From: Salinisphaera shabanensis E1L3A
GTDB lineage: Bacteria > Pseudomonadota > Gammaproteobacteria > Nevskiales > Salinisphaeraceae
DNA length: 64,000 nt
Assembly (NCBI RefSeq): GCF_000215955.2
Contig: NZ_AFNV02000003.1
Span: 241,475 to 305,474, forward strand
Direction: 5' to 3'
Shown: positions 55,526 through 64,000 of the stretch, piece by piece
Position numbering within the stretch: the first letter of the stretch is position 1
Layout: each line of letters opens with the position of its first letter
The notes under the pieces: model-generated
The model's database searches: none
Told to the model about the DNA's origin: nothing
Seen by the model: only the letters and a program-made list of their open reading frames with translations
Made by a program: the position numbers and the translations under genes

Positions 55526-56443
55526 GTGAAGATTCTGCGCGCCCTACTGCTGATCAATCAGAAATCCCGTCAGGGCGAAGCCAACGCACAGGCGGCTCGC
55601 GACGCGCTCGAAGCGCTCGATGTAGAGATCACCCTCGGCAAATTCGAAGAACCCGATGACGTGCCGGCCGAGATCGATCGGCATGCGCCGAATGTGGATA
55701 TCATCGTGCTCGGTGGCGGCGATGGCACGCTCAATCTTGCGGCAGCCGCGGTCATGCGCGCGGGGCGCCCGATGGGTGTTCTGCCGCTGGGTACAGCGAA
55801 TGACTTTGCCCGTACGCTGCTGATCCCCACCGAGCTCGAAGCGGCCTGTCGCAATGTGGTGGAAGGCGTGAGCCACGGCGTGGATCTGGGCCAGTGCAAC
55901 GACGTGTATTTCGTCAACGTCGCCAGCGTGGGCCTGGCCGTGCGGGCCTGCGAATATCGTTCGGATGCGGCCAAGAAATGGTTTGGCTCGTTCGGCTATG
56001 CGAGCAACGTGTTTAAAGCCTATCGCGACACCGAGCCGTTCGATGCCGTGGTGCGCTGCGGCGATGAAACCCATCGACTGCACTCGATCCAGCTTGCGAT
56101 TGGCAATGGTCGTTATTTCGGCGGGGGGCTCGCCGTGGCCAGCGATGCCGCGCTCGATGATGGTCGGCTCGATCTGTATAGCCTTCAGCCGCAGTCGTTG
56201 ACCAAACTGATGGGCATGATACCGACGCTGGTGCGCGGCCCGGACAAGTCCATTCAGGGCGTACAACTGCTCGAGGGCACCGAGTTCGAAGTCGATACCG
56301 GCAAACCCATGCCGATCAACACCGACGGCGAAATCCTGACCGAAACCCCGGCGACATTTCGTATTCATCCCGGCGCGCTGCAGGTCAAGGTGCCGCAGGA
56401 ATATGTCGACCGCTATGGGCGCGACAATAAAAATAACCAATAG
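55526..56443 (+). CDS. YegS/DagK-family lipid kinase
   Basis: A 305-residue diacylglycerol/lipid kinase. The nucleotide-binding GGGDGTLN (VLGGGDGTLNLAAAAV), PLGTANDFARTL and the late NTDGEI (PINTDGEILTETPATFRIHP) motifs are all present and intact. Length matches YegS. The start is uncertain: homology begins at KILRALLLINQKSRQG, so I use the GTG at 55526; a TTG at 55412 is in frame but gives an unlikely leader. It could phosphorylate phosphatidylglycerol or diacylglycerol, fitting the phospholipid theme. Confidence 0.85.
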   Translation: MKILRALLLINQKSRQGEANAQAARDALEALDVEITLGKFEEPDDVPAEIDRHAPNVDIIVLGGGDGTLNLAAAAVMRAGRPMGVLPLGTANDFARTLLIPTELEAACRNVVEGVSHGVDLGQCNDVYFVNVASVGLAVRACEYRSDAAKKWFGSFGYASNVFKAYRDTEPFDAVVRCGDETHRLHSIQLAIGNGRYFGGGLAVASDAALDDGRLDLYSLQPQSLTKLMGMIPTLVRGPDKSIQGVQLLEGTEFEVDTGKPMPINTDGEILTETPATFRIHPGALQVKVPQEYVDRYGRDNKNNQ

Positions 56444-56491
56444 ATCGCGGCCGCCAAACCACCGTACGATTTCACTGGCGAGGAGCAGTTG

Positions 56492-58702
56492 ATGAGCGAT
56501 CGACCGCAACGATTCACCGATGCCGAGGCCACGATCGACTGGCTGATCGAAACCGTCGGCCACGATATTCATGTCGGTGCGCCGCTGGGCCTGGGCAAAC
56601 CGGCGACGCTGCTCAACGCGCTTTATGCGCGCGCCAAGGCCAATCCCGAGATCAACTTGCAGATTCTGACGGCGCTCTCGCTGGATGTGCCGCAGGCAAA
56701 CAGCGAACTCGAACGCCGCATCATGGACCCGATCGTCGAGCGCGTTTTCGAGGATTATCCGGGCCTGGACTACGTTCGTGATCTGAATGCCGGCACGGTC
56801 CCCGACAACATCACGATTTCGGAATTCTTCTTTCAGCCAGGGGCGATGCTAGGAAACGAAGACGCCCAGCGCCACTATCGATCGGTCAACTACACCCACG
56901 TGGCGCGCGACCTCATCAACGCCGGCGTGAACGTGCTCATGCAGATGGGCGCACCGGGGCCGGACGACAGCCAGTTTTCGTTATCCAGCAATACCGACGT
57001 CACGCTCGATCTCATGCCCGTGGTCGAGGGCATGCGCGAACGTAGCGAGCCGATCTGGGTGGTCGGCCAGCTCAACAAACGCATGCCGATGATGACGCGT
57101 AGCGCGCTGGTCGACGTATCGCTGGTCGATGCCGTATTCGAAGGTGACGCGGCTACGTTCAAGCCATTCGGCGCACCGGCCATGCCGGTCGCGGAGGCCG
57201 ACTATGCGATCGGGCTGCGTGTATCGAGCCTGCTGGCTGATGGGGGCACGTTACAGATCGGTATTGGCTCGCTCTCCGATGCGATCGCCTACTGCTGTGA
57301 TCTGCGGCATAACCACAATCAAGATTATCGCGGGCTGATTGAACGGCTTAACCGGAGTGCCTCCGAGCGTGCGCTCGTGGAAGCGATTGGCGGTAAGGAT
57401 GTCTTCGAGCGCGGCCTTTATGGCTGTACCGAAATGCTCGTCGATGCCTATATCCAGATGTATCGATCCGGCGTGATCTCGCGGCCGGTCTATGACGATA
57501 TCGATATCCAGCGCCTGCTGGATGCCGGCACGATCGGCGAGCGTGTGGACGCCCACACGCTTTCGGCATTGCGCGACACCGGTGCGATCCGGGCCCAGCT
57601 CGACGCAGACGACGTGGCGCGCCTTAAGCATATCGGCGTGTTTAACGACGCCGTGGGCTACCGCGATCGCAAACTCGACGCCGGCGACGGCGGCGAGCCG
57701 ATTGCCGCTGACCTGGACGACGACGATGCCCGCGCTGCGATCGTGTCGCGCTGTCTCGGCGATCGTCTCAAAGGGGCGACGCTGGTGCACGGTGGTTTTT
57801 TCCTCGGGCCGAACAGTTTCTACCAGTCGCTGCACGATCTTGGCGACGACGAGCGCGATCTGTTCCATATGACCAGCGTCGGCGAGATCAACGAGCTCTA
57901 TGGCAACGAAGCCCTGCGTCGGGTCCAGCGCCGCGACTCGCGTTTCGTGAATACCGCGATCAAGGCCACCTTGGCCGGCGCAATCGCGTCTGACGGGCTC
58001 GAGAACGGGCAGGTCATTTCGGGTGTGGGCGGGCAGTACAACTTCGTATCCCAGGCGCATGCGCTCGAAGGCGGACGCTCGATCATCTGCGTACGGGCGG
58101 TGCGCCAGTCCTCTGACGGGCCGGAGTCCAACGTCGTTTCCCACTATGCGCACACCACGATCCCACGCCATCTGCGCGATATCGTGGTCACCGAATACGG
58201 CGTGGCTGATCTACGTGGCAAGACCGACGAAGAAGTCGCCATGGCGATGATCGAAATCGCGGATGCGCGCTTCCAGGATGAACTGCGTAGTGCCGCAGTG
58301 TCCGCGGGCAAGCTGCGTCGCGATTATCAAGTGCCCGCGCATGCGCGTAACAATACGCCCGACAATCTGCGCCGGCTGTTGGCGCCGGAAAAAGAAAAGG
58401 GTCGGTTCGAAGCCTATCCCTACGGCAGCGATTTCACCGAAATCGAGCGGACGCTCATCGCGTCACTCAAGAAGCTACAGGGCGGTTCGCACGGCAAGAC
58501 CTTATCGAGCCTTGCCCGTCACGCATCGCGCCTGGCCACGCTGCCCGCCAGCGCCGAACCCTATCTCGAGCGCATGGATCTGCAACGCCCGCGCAGCCTG
58601 CGCGAATCGCTCTATGCCCGTGTCGTCGCATTCGCGTTGATCAACGACGGCGTGATCGATAGCGACGAGGCGCCCGGCGAAGACAATCCCGCCGATTCAT
58701 GA
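56492..58702 (+). CDS. acetyl-CoA hydrolase/transferase family protein
   Basis: A 736-residue CoA-transferase-type protein. The usual bacterial family members have about 500 residues; here there is an additional insert and C-terminal segment of roughly 200. Motifs: LGLGKPATLLNAL at the N-terminus, GGTLQIGIGSLSDAI, the probable catalytic Glu in TSVGEINELYGNE, GLENGQVISGVGGQYNFVSQAHALEGGRSIICV and TEYGVADLRGKTDEE. It would move CoA between acids or hydrolyse acyl-CoA. A GAGGAG sequence precedes the ATG. It overlaps the MoxR gene by 4 bp and may form an operon with it. Confidence 0.82.
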   Translation: MSDRPQRFTDAEATIDWLIETVGHDIHVGAPLGLGKPATLLNALYARAKANPEINLQILTALSLDVPQANSELERRIMDPIVERVFEDYPGLDYVRDLNAGTVPDNITISEFFFQPGAMLGNEDAQRHYRSVNYTHVARDLINAGVNVLMQMGAPGPDDSQFSLSSNTDVTLDLMPVVEGMRERSEPIWVVGQLNKRMPMMTRSALVDVSLVDAVFEGDAATFKPFGAPAMPVAEADYAIGLRVSSLLADGGTLQIGIGSLSDAIAYCCDLRHNHNQDYRGLIERLNRSASERALVEAIGGKDVFERGLYGCTEMLVDAYIQMYRSGVISRPVYDDIDIQRLLDAGTIGERVDAHTLSALRDTGAIRAQLDADDVARLKHIGVFNDAVGYRDRKLDAGDGGEPIAADLDDDDARAAIVSRCLGDRLKGATLVHGGFFLGPNSFYQSLHDLGDDERDLFHMTSVGEINELYGNEALRRVQRRDSRFVNTAIKATLAGAIASDGLENGQVISGVGGQYNFVSQAHALEGGRSIICVRAVRQSSDGPESNVVSHYAHTTIPRHLRDIVVTEYGVADLRGKTDEEVAMAMIEIADARFQDELRSAAVSAGKLRRDYQVPAHARNNTPDNLRRLLAPEKEKGRFEAYPYGSDFTEIERTLIASLKKLQGGSHGKTLSSLARHASRLATLPASAEPYLERMDLQRPRSLRESLYARVVAFALINDGVIDSDEAPGEDNPADS

Positions 58703-59592
58703 GCGCGACCGTCTCGCCCAAGCGCTTCGAAAGCACCGAGGCGCTCGACGCCGCGCTTGCCGCTCAGGGCTATGTTAGCGACGCCGAGCTGTGCATGACG
58801 CTTTATCTGGCCATGGCATTGCACAAGCCGCTGCTGGTGGAAGGCCCGGCGGGCGTTGGCAAGACTGAGATCGCGAAAGCCTTGGCCGCCGCGGTCGATA
58901 CGCGGCTGATTCGTTTGCAGTGCTATGAAGGCCTCGATGCGGCCCAGGCACTCTATGAGTGGGATTATCCGCGTCAGCTGCTCGAAATTCGTATGCAGGA
59001 GGCGGCCGGCGCCTCGACCGAAAGGCTGCGCGATAGTCTCTATTCCGACAGCTTTCTGCTCGAACGGCCATTGCTGGCAGCGCTGCGTCACAGCCCGCCG
59101 CCGGTGTTGCTTATCGACGAGCTCGACCGTGCCGATGAAGCCTTCGAGAGTTTTCTGCTCGAAATTCTGTCGGACTGGCAGATCAGCATTCCGGAATACG
59201 GCACAGTGCGAGCCGACACACCGCCGCTCGTCGTGATAACCGGCAACCGCACCCGTGCACTCGCCGAGGCCACACGGCGACGCTGTCTCTATCTATGGAT
59301 CGACTATCCGGACCGCGCCAAGGAGCGGGCCGTACTCGAACGCCGGTTGCCCGGGGTCGATAGCCGCCTGGCCGATACGATCGCTGACTTTCTGGCCTGG
59401 GCCCGCAGTCAGGATCTGGCCAAGACACCGGGTCTGTCCGAAACGCTGGACTGGGCGGCGGCGCTCATCGAAATCGGCGTGGCCGATCTGGACGATGCGC
59501 GTCTCTCCACCACGCTGGGCGCGCTATTCAAGGATCCGGCCGATATCGAAGCCATGCGCGCCCGTCTGGAAGACTATCGCAGCGCGCGATGA
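58699..59592 (+). CDS. MoxR-family AAA+ ATPase
   Basis: A 297-residue ATPase. Walker A is VEGPAGVGKTEIAKALAA near residue 53, Walker B is VLLIDELDRADEAFESFLLEIL, sensor 1 is VVITGNRTRALAEATRRRC and YLWIDYP follows. MoxR proteins act as metallochaperones or assembly factors with a VWA partner, and that partner is the next gene, overlapping by 4 bp. In the CO dehydrogenase (CoxD-CoxE) and related systems such pairs insert metals; no such target enzyme is near here. Confidence 0.93.
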   Translation: MSATVSPKRFESTEALDAALAAQGYVSDAELCMTLYLAMALHKPLLVEGPAGVGKTEIAKALAAAVDTRLIRLQCYEGLDAAQALYEWDYPRQLLEIRMQEAAGASTERLRDSLYSDSFLLERPLLAALRHSPPPVLLIDELDRADEAFESFLLEILSDWQISIPEYGTVRADTPPLVVITGNRTRALAEATRRRCLYLWIDYPDRAKERAVLERRLPGVDSRLADTIADFLAWARSQDLAKTPGLSETLDWAAALIEIGVADLDDARLSTTLGALFKDPADIEAMRARLEDYRSAR

Positions 59593-60728
59593 ACGACTGG
59601 TCGCTCGCGCGTGTCGTGGCCGCCTTCGTCGACGAACTGCGGCATGCCGGGGTAACGGTCAGCCCATCCGAAAGCGCCGATGCGCTGAACGCGCTTGCCA
59701 GTATGCCGATGCTGCGGCGCGCTGATTTCGCCCGGCTGTTGCGTGCCTGTCTAGCCAAGACGCCGGCCGATCGCGCGCGCTTCGACGCGGTGTTTGCGAT
59801 GTTCTTCAATGAACGGGCCGTCGAGCCCGCTGAACAGGTTGACGCCGAAAACGACGAAGACGGCACAAAGGCCGCGCGTGGCGTCGGCGAATCCGAGCCC
59901 GCGCCGGCCAGGGCGACGACGGCAGCCGTGGCGCAAGACGACGATGCACGCACCGGCGCGAGTACGACGCGCCACGTCATGCAGGCGGACCTGGCGGCCA
60001 TCGACGTCCACGAGCGCGCCGCCATGGAACGTTTGATTCGCAGCCTTGGCCGTCAGCTGGCTCGCCACGCGGCCCGGCGTTGGCGCGCGCGCTCGCATGG
60101 CGCCATCGATTTGCGACGTAGTCTACGCAGCGCGATCGCCCGCGGCGGCGAGGTGTTCGAGTTCCGCCGCCGTTATCGCCCGCGCGAGCGACCTCGGTTG
60201 GTGGTGTTCGCCGATGTCAGCTACTCGATGGATGCCTACAGCCGGTTTTTCCTGTGCTTCATCCATGCCTTCGCGTTTGTGTTCCGATCGGTGGAAAGCT
60301 ATGTGTTCAGCACCGAGCTATCGCGGGTCACCGATACGCTCGCTCGCGCCGGATCAATTGAAGCCGGGCTGGCGCGTCTGCCCGGTACCGTTGAAGACTG
60401 GGCGGGCGGTACGCGTATCGCCCGCGCGTTGGAAACCTTCATGCATCGCTTTGGCGATCATCAGTTGGATCGTAATACGGTGGTGATGATCGTGTCTGAT
60501 GGCTGGGATAGCGATAAGCCCGAACGGCTCCAGGCCGTGCTCAAGCGCTTGCGAGGCCGTTGTCGCGCGCTGATCTGGCTCGATCCGCTCATGGGGCATC
60601 CGCGTTTTTTCAGCACCGCGTTGGGGGCACAGCATGAATCGCCGCATGTCGATTTATGTGCGCCAGCGCGAAATCTTGCCGGGCTTGAGGCGCTGGTCGA
60701 GCGGTTATCGCGGGAGCGGGTTATTTAG
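59589..60728 (+). CDS. VWA-domain protein, CoxE-like
   Basis: A 379-residue protein with the CoxE-type layout: N-terminal helical part (LARVVAAFVDELRHAGVTVSPSESADALNAL), an acidic and Ala-rich linker, then a von Willebrand A domain with MIDAS motif (LVVFADVSYSMDAYSRF; DxSxS present), EDWAGGTRIARALETF and VVMIVSDGWDSDKP. It would be the partner of the upstream MoxR ATPase. Overlap of 4 bp implies co-translation. Confidence 0.9.
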   Translation: MNDWSLARVVAAFVDELRHAGVTVSPSESADALNALASMPMLRRADFARLLRACLAKTPADRARFDAVFAMFFNERAVEPAEQVDAENDEDGTKAARGVGESEPAPARATTAAVAQDDDARTGASTTRHVMQADLAAIDVHERAAMERLIRSLGRQLARHAARRWRARSHGAIDLRRSLRSAIARGGEVFEFRRRYRPRERPRLVVFADVSYSMDAYSRFFLCFIHAFAFVFRSVESYVFSTELSRVTDTLARAGSIEAGLARLPGTVEDWAGGTRIARALETFMHRFGDHQLDRNTVVMIVSDGWDSDKPERLQAVLKRLRGRCRALIWLDPLMGHPRFFSTALGAQHESPHVDLCAPARNLAGLEALVERLSRERVI

Positions 60729-60768
60729 CAGTTCGGGTCCGACCCGTCATGGTTTGGCTCAGAGTTAT

Positions 60769-61833
60769 TTATTCGACCGTAAACCGCCGCGCCCCGATCA
60801 GCTGTCCATCATCGGTAATGACAGTCACCCGCCAGCGTCCGGTCGGGTCGTCGCCGAGGGCGAGCTTGTGGCTCCAGGCGCGATAGCCGTTTTCCGGGCC
60901 GCCGCCGGTGATTTCCAGAGGAATGCGATCGACGACCTTGCCATCGTGCGACCAGACGTGCAGCACTTGCTGTTGAAGTCCGCGCGGTGCAGCGATGGAA
61001 GTGAAGGCATACAGGCCATCGCTGGCGAGTTCGTCAGCCGTGAAAGTGGAACGGTCGTCGCCGGGCTTGCGGCTGTCGATATTCACTTGCAGCGTAATCG
61101 CCATATCGGTGGCGCGCAGCGTCGCCGGCGGAATCCAGAAACGTCCGAACCAGGCGATGCCGCCCAGGGCGACAGAAAGCGCGGCCAGCAGTAGCCAACG
61201 CCACCATTGGCGCGCCTGAACGGCGTCGTTGAAGCTTGGCAAGGCACAGACTCCCATGGCGACCGAGGCAATCGCCACACTTTCGCCCGTGGTCAGCGAC
61301 AGCATGATCGGGCCGGCGGTCAGAAGTGCGACGAATAGTGTGAAGCCGTGAAAGCCGAGAAACAGCCAGCGTCGCCCGGCAATACCATGCAGATAGATCG
61401 GGTCCACCGTCGAGGCCGCCGCCGCTACGATCAGAAGCCCTGTAAACAAAGCCTGGCCGCTCAGCCATGTCGTGGTCGCCAGAAAGAACGGGAGCACGAA
61501 GAACAGGGTTTCCTGATGCAGGCACTGAGCCGCGAAACGCACCGCGGCCTGGGGAATGCGTTCGCCGAAATAGCGCGCGAGCAGGCGGCACAGCAAACCT
61601 TCGAACAGTAGCGCCAGCCAGCCAAGCAGCATGAGGGCGGTGACCCATTGGGCGAGCGCGGCCTGGCGTTCGACCAGAAAGAAACTGGCGGCACCCATGG
61701 CGAACGAGGCAACGGGCAACAGGCGGCGATAACGAAAGGCGACACGGCCCGCACGGCTGTTGAGAAGTCGTGAAAAATACCGTTCGACCGGGCTTTCGTC
61801 GGGGGCGTCGTTGGCGACTGTTTCGCTGGCCAC
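60769..61833 (-). CDS. DUF5924/DUF2914 membrane protein
   Basis: A 354-residue membrane protein. The N-terminal half has about six to seven hydrophobic segments (from LLPVASFAMGAASFFLV to WWRWLLLAALSVALGGIAWFG), matching DUF5924. The C-terminal third is a soluble beta-rich DUF2914 module (ITLQVNIDSRKPGDDRSTF to GRWRVTVITDDGQLIGARRFTVE), probably periplasmic. No function is known to me. Convergent with the CoxE-like gene, divergent from lipA. Confidence 0.75.
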   Translation of the reverse strand: MASETVANDAPDESPVERYFSRLLNSRAGRVAFRYRRLLPVASFAMGAASFFLVERQAALAQWVTALMLLGWLALLFEGLLCRLLARYFGERIPQAAVRFAAQCLHQETLFFVLPFFLATTTWLSGQALFTGLLIVAAAASTVDPIYLHGIAGRRWLFLGFHGFTLFVALLTAGPIMLSLTTGESVAIASVAMGVCALPSFNDAVQARQWWRWLLLAALSVALGGIAWFGRFWIPPATLRATDMAITLQVNIDSRKPGDDRSTFTADELASDGLYAFTSIAAPRGLQQQVLHVWSHDGKVVDRIPLEITGGGPENGYRAWSHKLALGDDPTGRWRVTVITDDGQLIGARRFTVE

Positions 61834-62011
61834 GGTGCTCGCTTACAAGGTTCGAAGAATTCGAAGAACAAGGGCTGTGATCCGGCGCACGGATCGCAGC
61901 GGCGCGATCATAGCAGCGCCGTTGCTGTATGCCGGCTGACTCACGAACGTTAGACAGGGATATCGTCCGGGTGGCCTTGCAACCGTTATCGGCGCCCGCA
62001 CCGTAGGGTTG

Positions 62012-62029
62012 AACCACGTAACCGTGGTT
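62012..62029. promoter_or_regulatory. palindrome upstream of lipA
   Basis: AACCACG and CGTGGTT form a 7-bp inverted repeat around a 4-base spacer, ending 16 bp before a TATGAT -10-like hexamer at 62046-62051. It covers the expected -35 region, so it could be an operator. The factor is unknown. Confidence 0.35.
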
Positions 62030-62095
62030 TGCCCGGCCGCGGTGTTATGATTGCGTCGGGTCAGCGACACAGTACGAACGACGGTCGAAGACGTC

Positions 62096-63091
62096 ATGAG
62101 CGATTTCAAAGGCATTCCCGTAGTCACGGGCAGCAAGGTTCAGAAGCCCAACGGCACGCGGGCGATCAAGAACGGCATGAAGGCGAACAAGAACGCCGCA
62201 GCCGTACCGATCGGACGCAAGCCGGACTGGCTGCGTGCGCGCCTGCCCACGGGCGATACCTATCAGGCCGTCAAGAAGAATGTGCGCGAGCACAAGCTGG
62301 CTACGGTGTGTGAAGAATCGATGTGCCCGAACATCGGCGAGTGCTGGAGCCACGGCACGGCCACCATCATGATCATGGGCGATACCTGTACCCGCGCCTG
62401 TCGCTTCTGTGCGGTGGATACCGGCAACCCCCGCGGCTGGCTGGATTCCCAGGAGCCCGAACACTGTGCCGATTCGGTCGAGATCATGGGCCTGAACTAT
62501 ATCGTGCTCACGTCGGTGGATCGGGATGACCTGCCCGATGGCGGCGCGCAGCACTATGCCGATTGCGTGAAGGCGATCAAGGCGCGTACACCGAACGTGC
62601 GTGTGGAAGCTTTGGCGCCCGATTTTCGTGGCGTACCGGAATATGTCGACAAGGTCGTCGACTCCGGGCTGGAAGTGTTCGCGCAGAACGTGGAAACGGT
62701 CGAACGTCTGACGCATGTGGTACGCGATGCGCGGGCCGGCTATCGTCAGACGCTGGATGTGCTTGAACATGCCAAGAAGCACAATCCGAATGTGTTGACC
62801 AAGACCAGCGTGATGCTGGGTCTGGGCGAGACCGAAGACGAAATTGCCCAGACCCTGGATGATCTGGCCGCGATCGGTGTCGATATCGTCACCTTCGGCC
62901 AGTATCTGCGCCCGACGGTGAACCATCTGCCGGTCGAACGCTATGTGCCGCCGGCCGACTTTGCCAAGTATCGGCAATGGGGCCTGGCCCGCGGTTTCCT
63001 GGAAGTGGTCTCCGGGCCGCTCGTACGCAGTTCCTATCGCGCGGATCGGGTGTTCGACAAGAACAACGCTGGGCTGGATCAGACCGCGTAG
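62096..63091 (+). CDS. lipA: lipoyl synthase
   Basis: A 331-residue radical-SAM enzyme that inserts two sulfurs into octanoyl chains on lipoyl domains. Both iron-sulfur cluster motifs are intact: auxiliary [12 protein letters not shown] near residue 76 and radical-[11 protein letters not shown] near 101. Later [22 protein letters not shown] and [13 protein letters not shown] are diagnostic. The ATG at 62096 is used; a longer frame from 62051 adds 15 residues. lipB, usually adjacent, is not in the window. Confidence 0.96.
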   Translation: MSDFKGIPVVTGSKVQKPNGTRAIKNGMKANKNAAAVPIGRKPDWLRARLPTGDTYQAVKKNVREHKLATVCEESMCPNIGECWSHGTATIMIMGDTCTRACRFCAVDTGNPRGWLDSQEPEHCADSVEIMGLNYIVLTSVDRDDLPDGGAQHYADCVKAIKARTPNVRVEALAPDFRGVPEYVDKVVDSGLEVFAQNVETVERLTHVVRDARAGYRQTLDVLEHAKKHNPNVLTKTSVMLGLGETEDEIAQTLDDLAAIGVDIVTFGQYLRPTVNHLPVERYVPPADFAKYRQWGLARGFLEVVSGPLVRSSYRADRVFDKNNAGLDQTA

Positions 63092-63102
63092 CTCGACACG
63101 CT

Positions 63103-63924
63103 TTGATTGCTAAGCGAGGAACGGTAGCTGACGTTATATTGGCGCTCGCCGCGTATCGCGATGGCGAGTTCTTCCCATGCGGCACAGCGTTCTTTATCGG
63201 TCAGCATTTAGCTCTGACCGCGACGCATGTTGTGACTAATCCTTTTGATGCCCGTATTTCTTTCGTAGAGCCAGGATTCAGTCTTGTGGCGTTCGAGCAA
63301 GTGGCAGGGTTGCAGGATGCAAGATGCTGGTACGTCGAAACCGCCTACTTTGCGCCCACGCATTCCGACCGTGGAGACGACGACAGACCGATAGATATAA
63401 GTGTTCTTAAATTATCACCGGTTGTCTCAAACGAAGGGTCAGAAAAATCGCCGCGCAACTGGCATGTTGAATTGAATGTTTTTCCGCCGGAAGCGGGTGA
63501 AACGATTACTGCGTACGGCTTTGCGAAGGCGGAAATGTACTCTACCGATGAGCCCGATCTTTTCTTGTACGGAAGTAATAAAAGTATCGTTAGGGCTCAG
63601 GTAGGTGAAGAGTTTTTCCCTCGGCGCGATCGTGGAATGTATTACTTCCCTTGCTTCGAAGTTCTAGGTGATTTCCCTAGTGGGATGAGTGGCGGGCCTA
63701 TATTCAATGGAAACAATCAGGTTTGCGGCGTAGTGGCCGGTGGAGGGATTCCCGGTATTAGTTATGGTTCGTCAATCTGGCCGATATTTAACTCGAATGT
63801 AGATGGCGTACGGTTCATCGATCTCGCTAGAGCTGGCACTGTTCGAGTCGCGAATCATGACGCTGTTTATTTAGATGATTACGGCGAGGCGTTAGTCAAG
63901 CTCACTCTGAATCCGCTTCGCTAG
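63103..63924 (+). CDS. trypsin-like serine peptidase, AT-rich island
   Basis: A 273-residue protein if started at TTG 63103, just after lipA; TTG 63139 is also possible, and the longer frame from 62977 runs through lipA. It has a chymotrypsin-fold triad: His in LALTATHVV (residue 41), Asp in PIDISVLKL (97) and Ser in PSGMSGGPIF (195). There is no signal peptide, so it seems cytoplasmic. From about 63230 the DNA is clearly richer in A and T than its surroundings (for example AATGTTTTTCC), suggesting horizontal acquisition. Stand-alone trypsin-like peptidases of this kind occur in defence loci, but no partner is visible here. Confidence 0.7.
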   Translation: MIAKRGTVADVILALAAYRDGEFFPCGTAFFIGQHLALTATHVVTNPFDARISFVEPGFSLVAFEQVAGLQDARCWYVETAYFAPTHSDRGDDDRPIDISVLKLSPVVSNEGSEKSPRNWHVELNVFPPEAGETITAYGFAKAEMYSTDEPDLFLYGSNKSIVRAQVGEEFFPRRDRGMYYFPCFEVLGDFPSGMSGGPIFNGNNQVCGVVAGGGIPGISYGSSIWPIFNSNVDGVRFIDLARAGTVRVANHDAVYLDDYGEALVKLTLNPLR

Positions 63925-63928
63925 TTTA

Positions 63929-63960
63929 TAAAAAAACCCGGGCTTTGCCGGGGTTTTTTT
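63929..63960 (+). terminator. intrinsic terminator after the peptidase gene
   Basis: A run of A, then CCCGG, loop GCTTTG, CCGGG, G and seven T. A short stem of five GC pairs flanked by complementary A and T tracts, 4 bp after the stop. It would close the peptidase transcript. The last 40 bases of the window show no feature. Confidence 0.8.
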
Positions 63961-64000
63961 ATATTCATTACTAGGGCGTGTTGCCGTTTCACATGGGTAG

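Overview
The window is high-GC, densely packed bacterial chromosome of gammaproteobacterial type. The housekeeping set (UvrD, PriA, ArgS, RF3, DusB, TtcA, LipA, PlsB, MlaA, a PhoP/PhoQ-like pair and a three-gene PntAA/PntAB/PntB transhydrogenase) and the priA ... argS-SPOR order fit Gammaproteobacteria. A marine or halophilic lineage such as Salinisphaerales is my guess, from style only. I see no rRNA, tRNA, CRISPR array, insertion sequence or prophage.

Layout. 1-4.7 kb: the end of one oligopeptide ABC ATPase, cardiolipin synthase, a YbhP-like EEP-fold protein, a second ABC ATPase and a degenerate amidohydrolase-like protein. 4.7-8.4 kb: a broken ORF, then a translationally coupled PhoX-PhoD pair, both with Tat-like lipoprotein signals. 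8.4-14.3 kb: RRM protein, M48 lipoprotein protease, uvrD, a DUF3187 protein and a glutamate-receptor-like potassium channel. 14.3-20.7 kb: SPOR protein, argS, an LCM-type methyltransferase, priA, an AT-rich spacer with DnaA-box-like sites, and a CoA-type NUDIX hydrolase. 20.8-24.7 kb: pnt operon and a DUF4412-like protein. 24.7-30.5 kb: 5'-3' exonuclease, fructosamine kinase, ttcA, an acyl-CoA desaturase behind a DesT/FabR-like palindrome, a Kv-type channel with a zinc ribbon, and an NlpC/P60 lipoprotein. 30.5-35.6 kb: Ppx/GppA, GNAT, RF3, a structured intergenic RNA candidate, a membrane protein gene frameshifted at a G9 tract, and acylphosphatase. 35.6-38.2 kb: two small cytochromes c and a ParB without a ParA. 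38.3-44.3 kb: membrane-lipid genes (acyltransferase, atypical SDR, MlaA, kinase-like protein, PlsB). 44.3-50.6 kb: SppA-like lipoprotein, PhoPQ-like system with PepSY and glycine-zipper neighbours, and a DUF3080 lipoprotein. 50.7-64 kb: a frameshifted small gene, an old-yellow-enzyme oxidoreductase, BON lipoprotein, dusB, Yip1 protein, lipid kinase, acetyl-CoA hydrolase/transferase family protein, MoxR-CoxE pair, DUF5924 protein, lipA and an AT-richer trypsin-like protease.

Themes. Envelope and phospholipid functions dominate: Cls, PlsB, two further acyl/lipid enzymes, MlaA, desaturase, lipid kinase and many lipoproteins. Two potassium channels of different architecture are present. The most novel-looking element is the intergenic RNA at about 34298-34486: a perfect -10 box, four stem-loops, two hairpin loops sharing TCCCCCT, and a strong intrinsic terminator. 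Several genes in the same window have a GGGGGA Shine-Dalgarno sequence complementary to those loops. Other leads are the G9 tract, the GluR0-like channel, the DnaA-box-like cluster next to priA, the orphan ParB and the protease. All functional calls come from reading the sequence and from memory of protein families; no database search was run.
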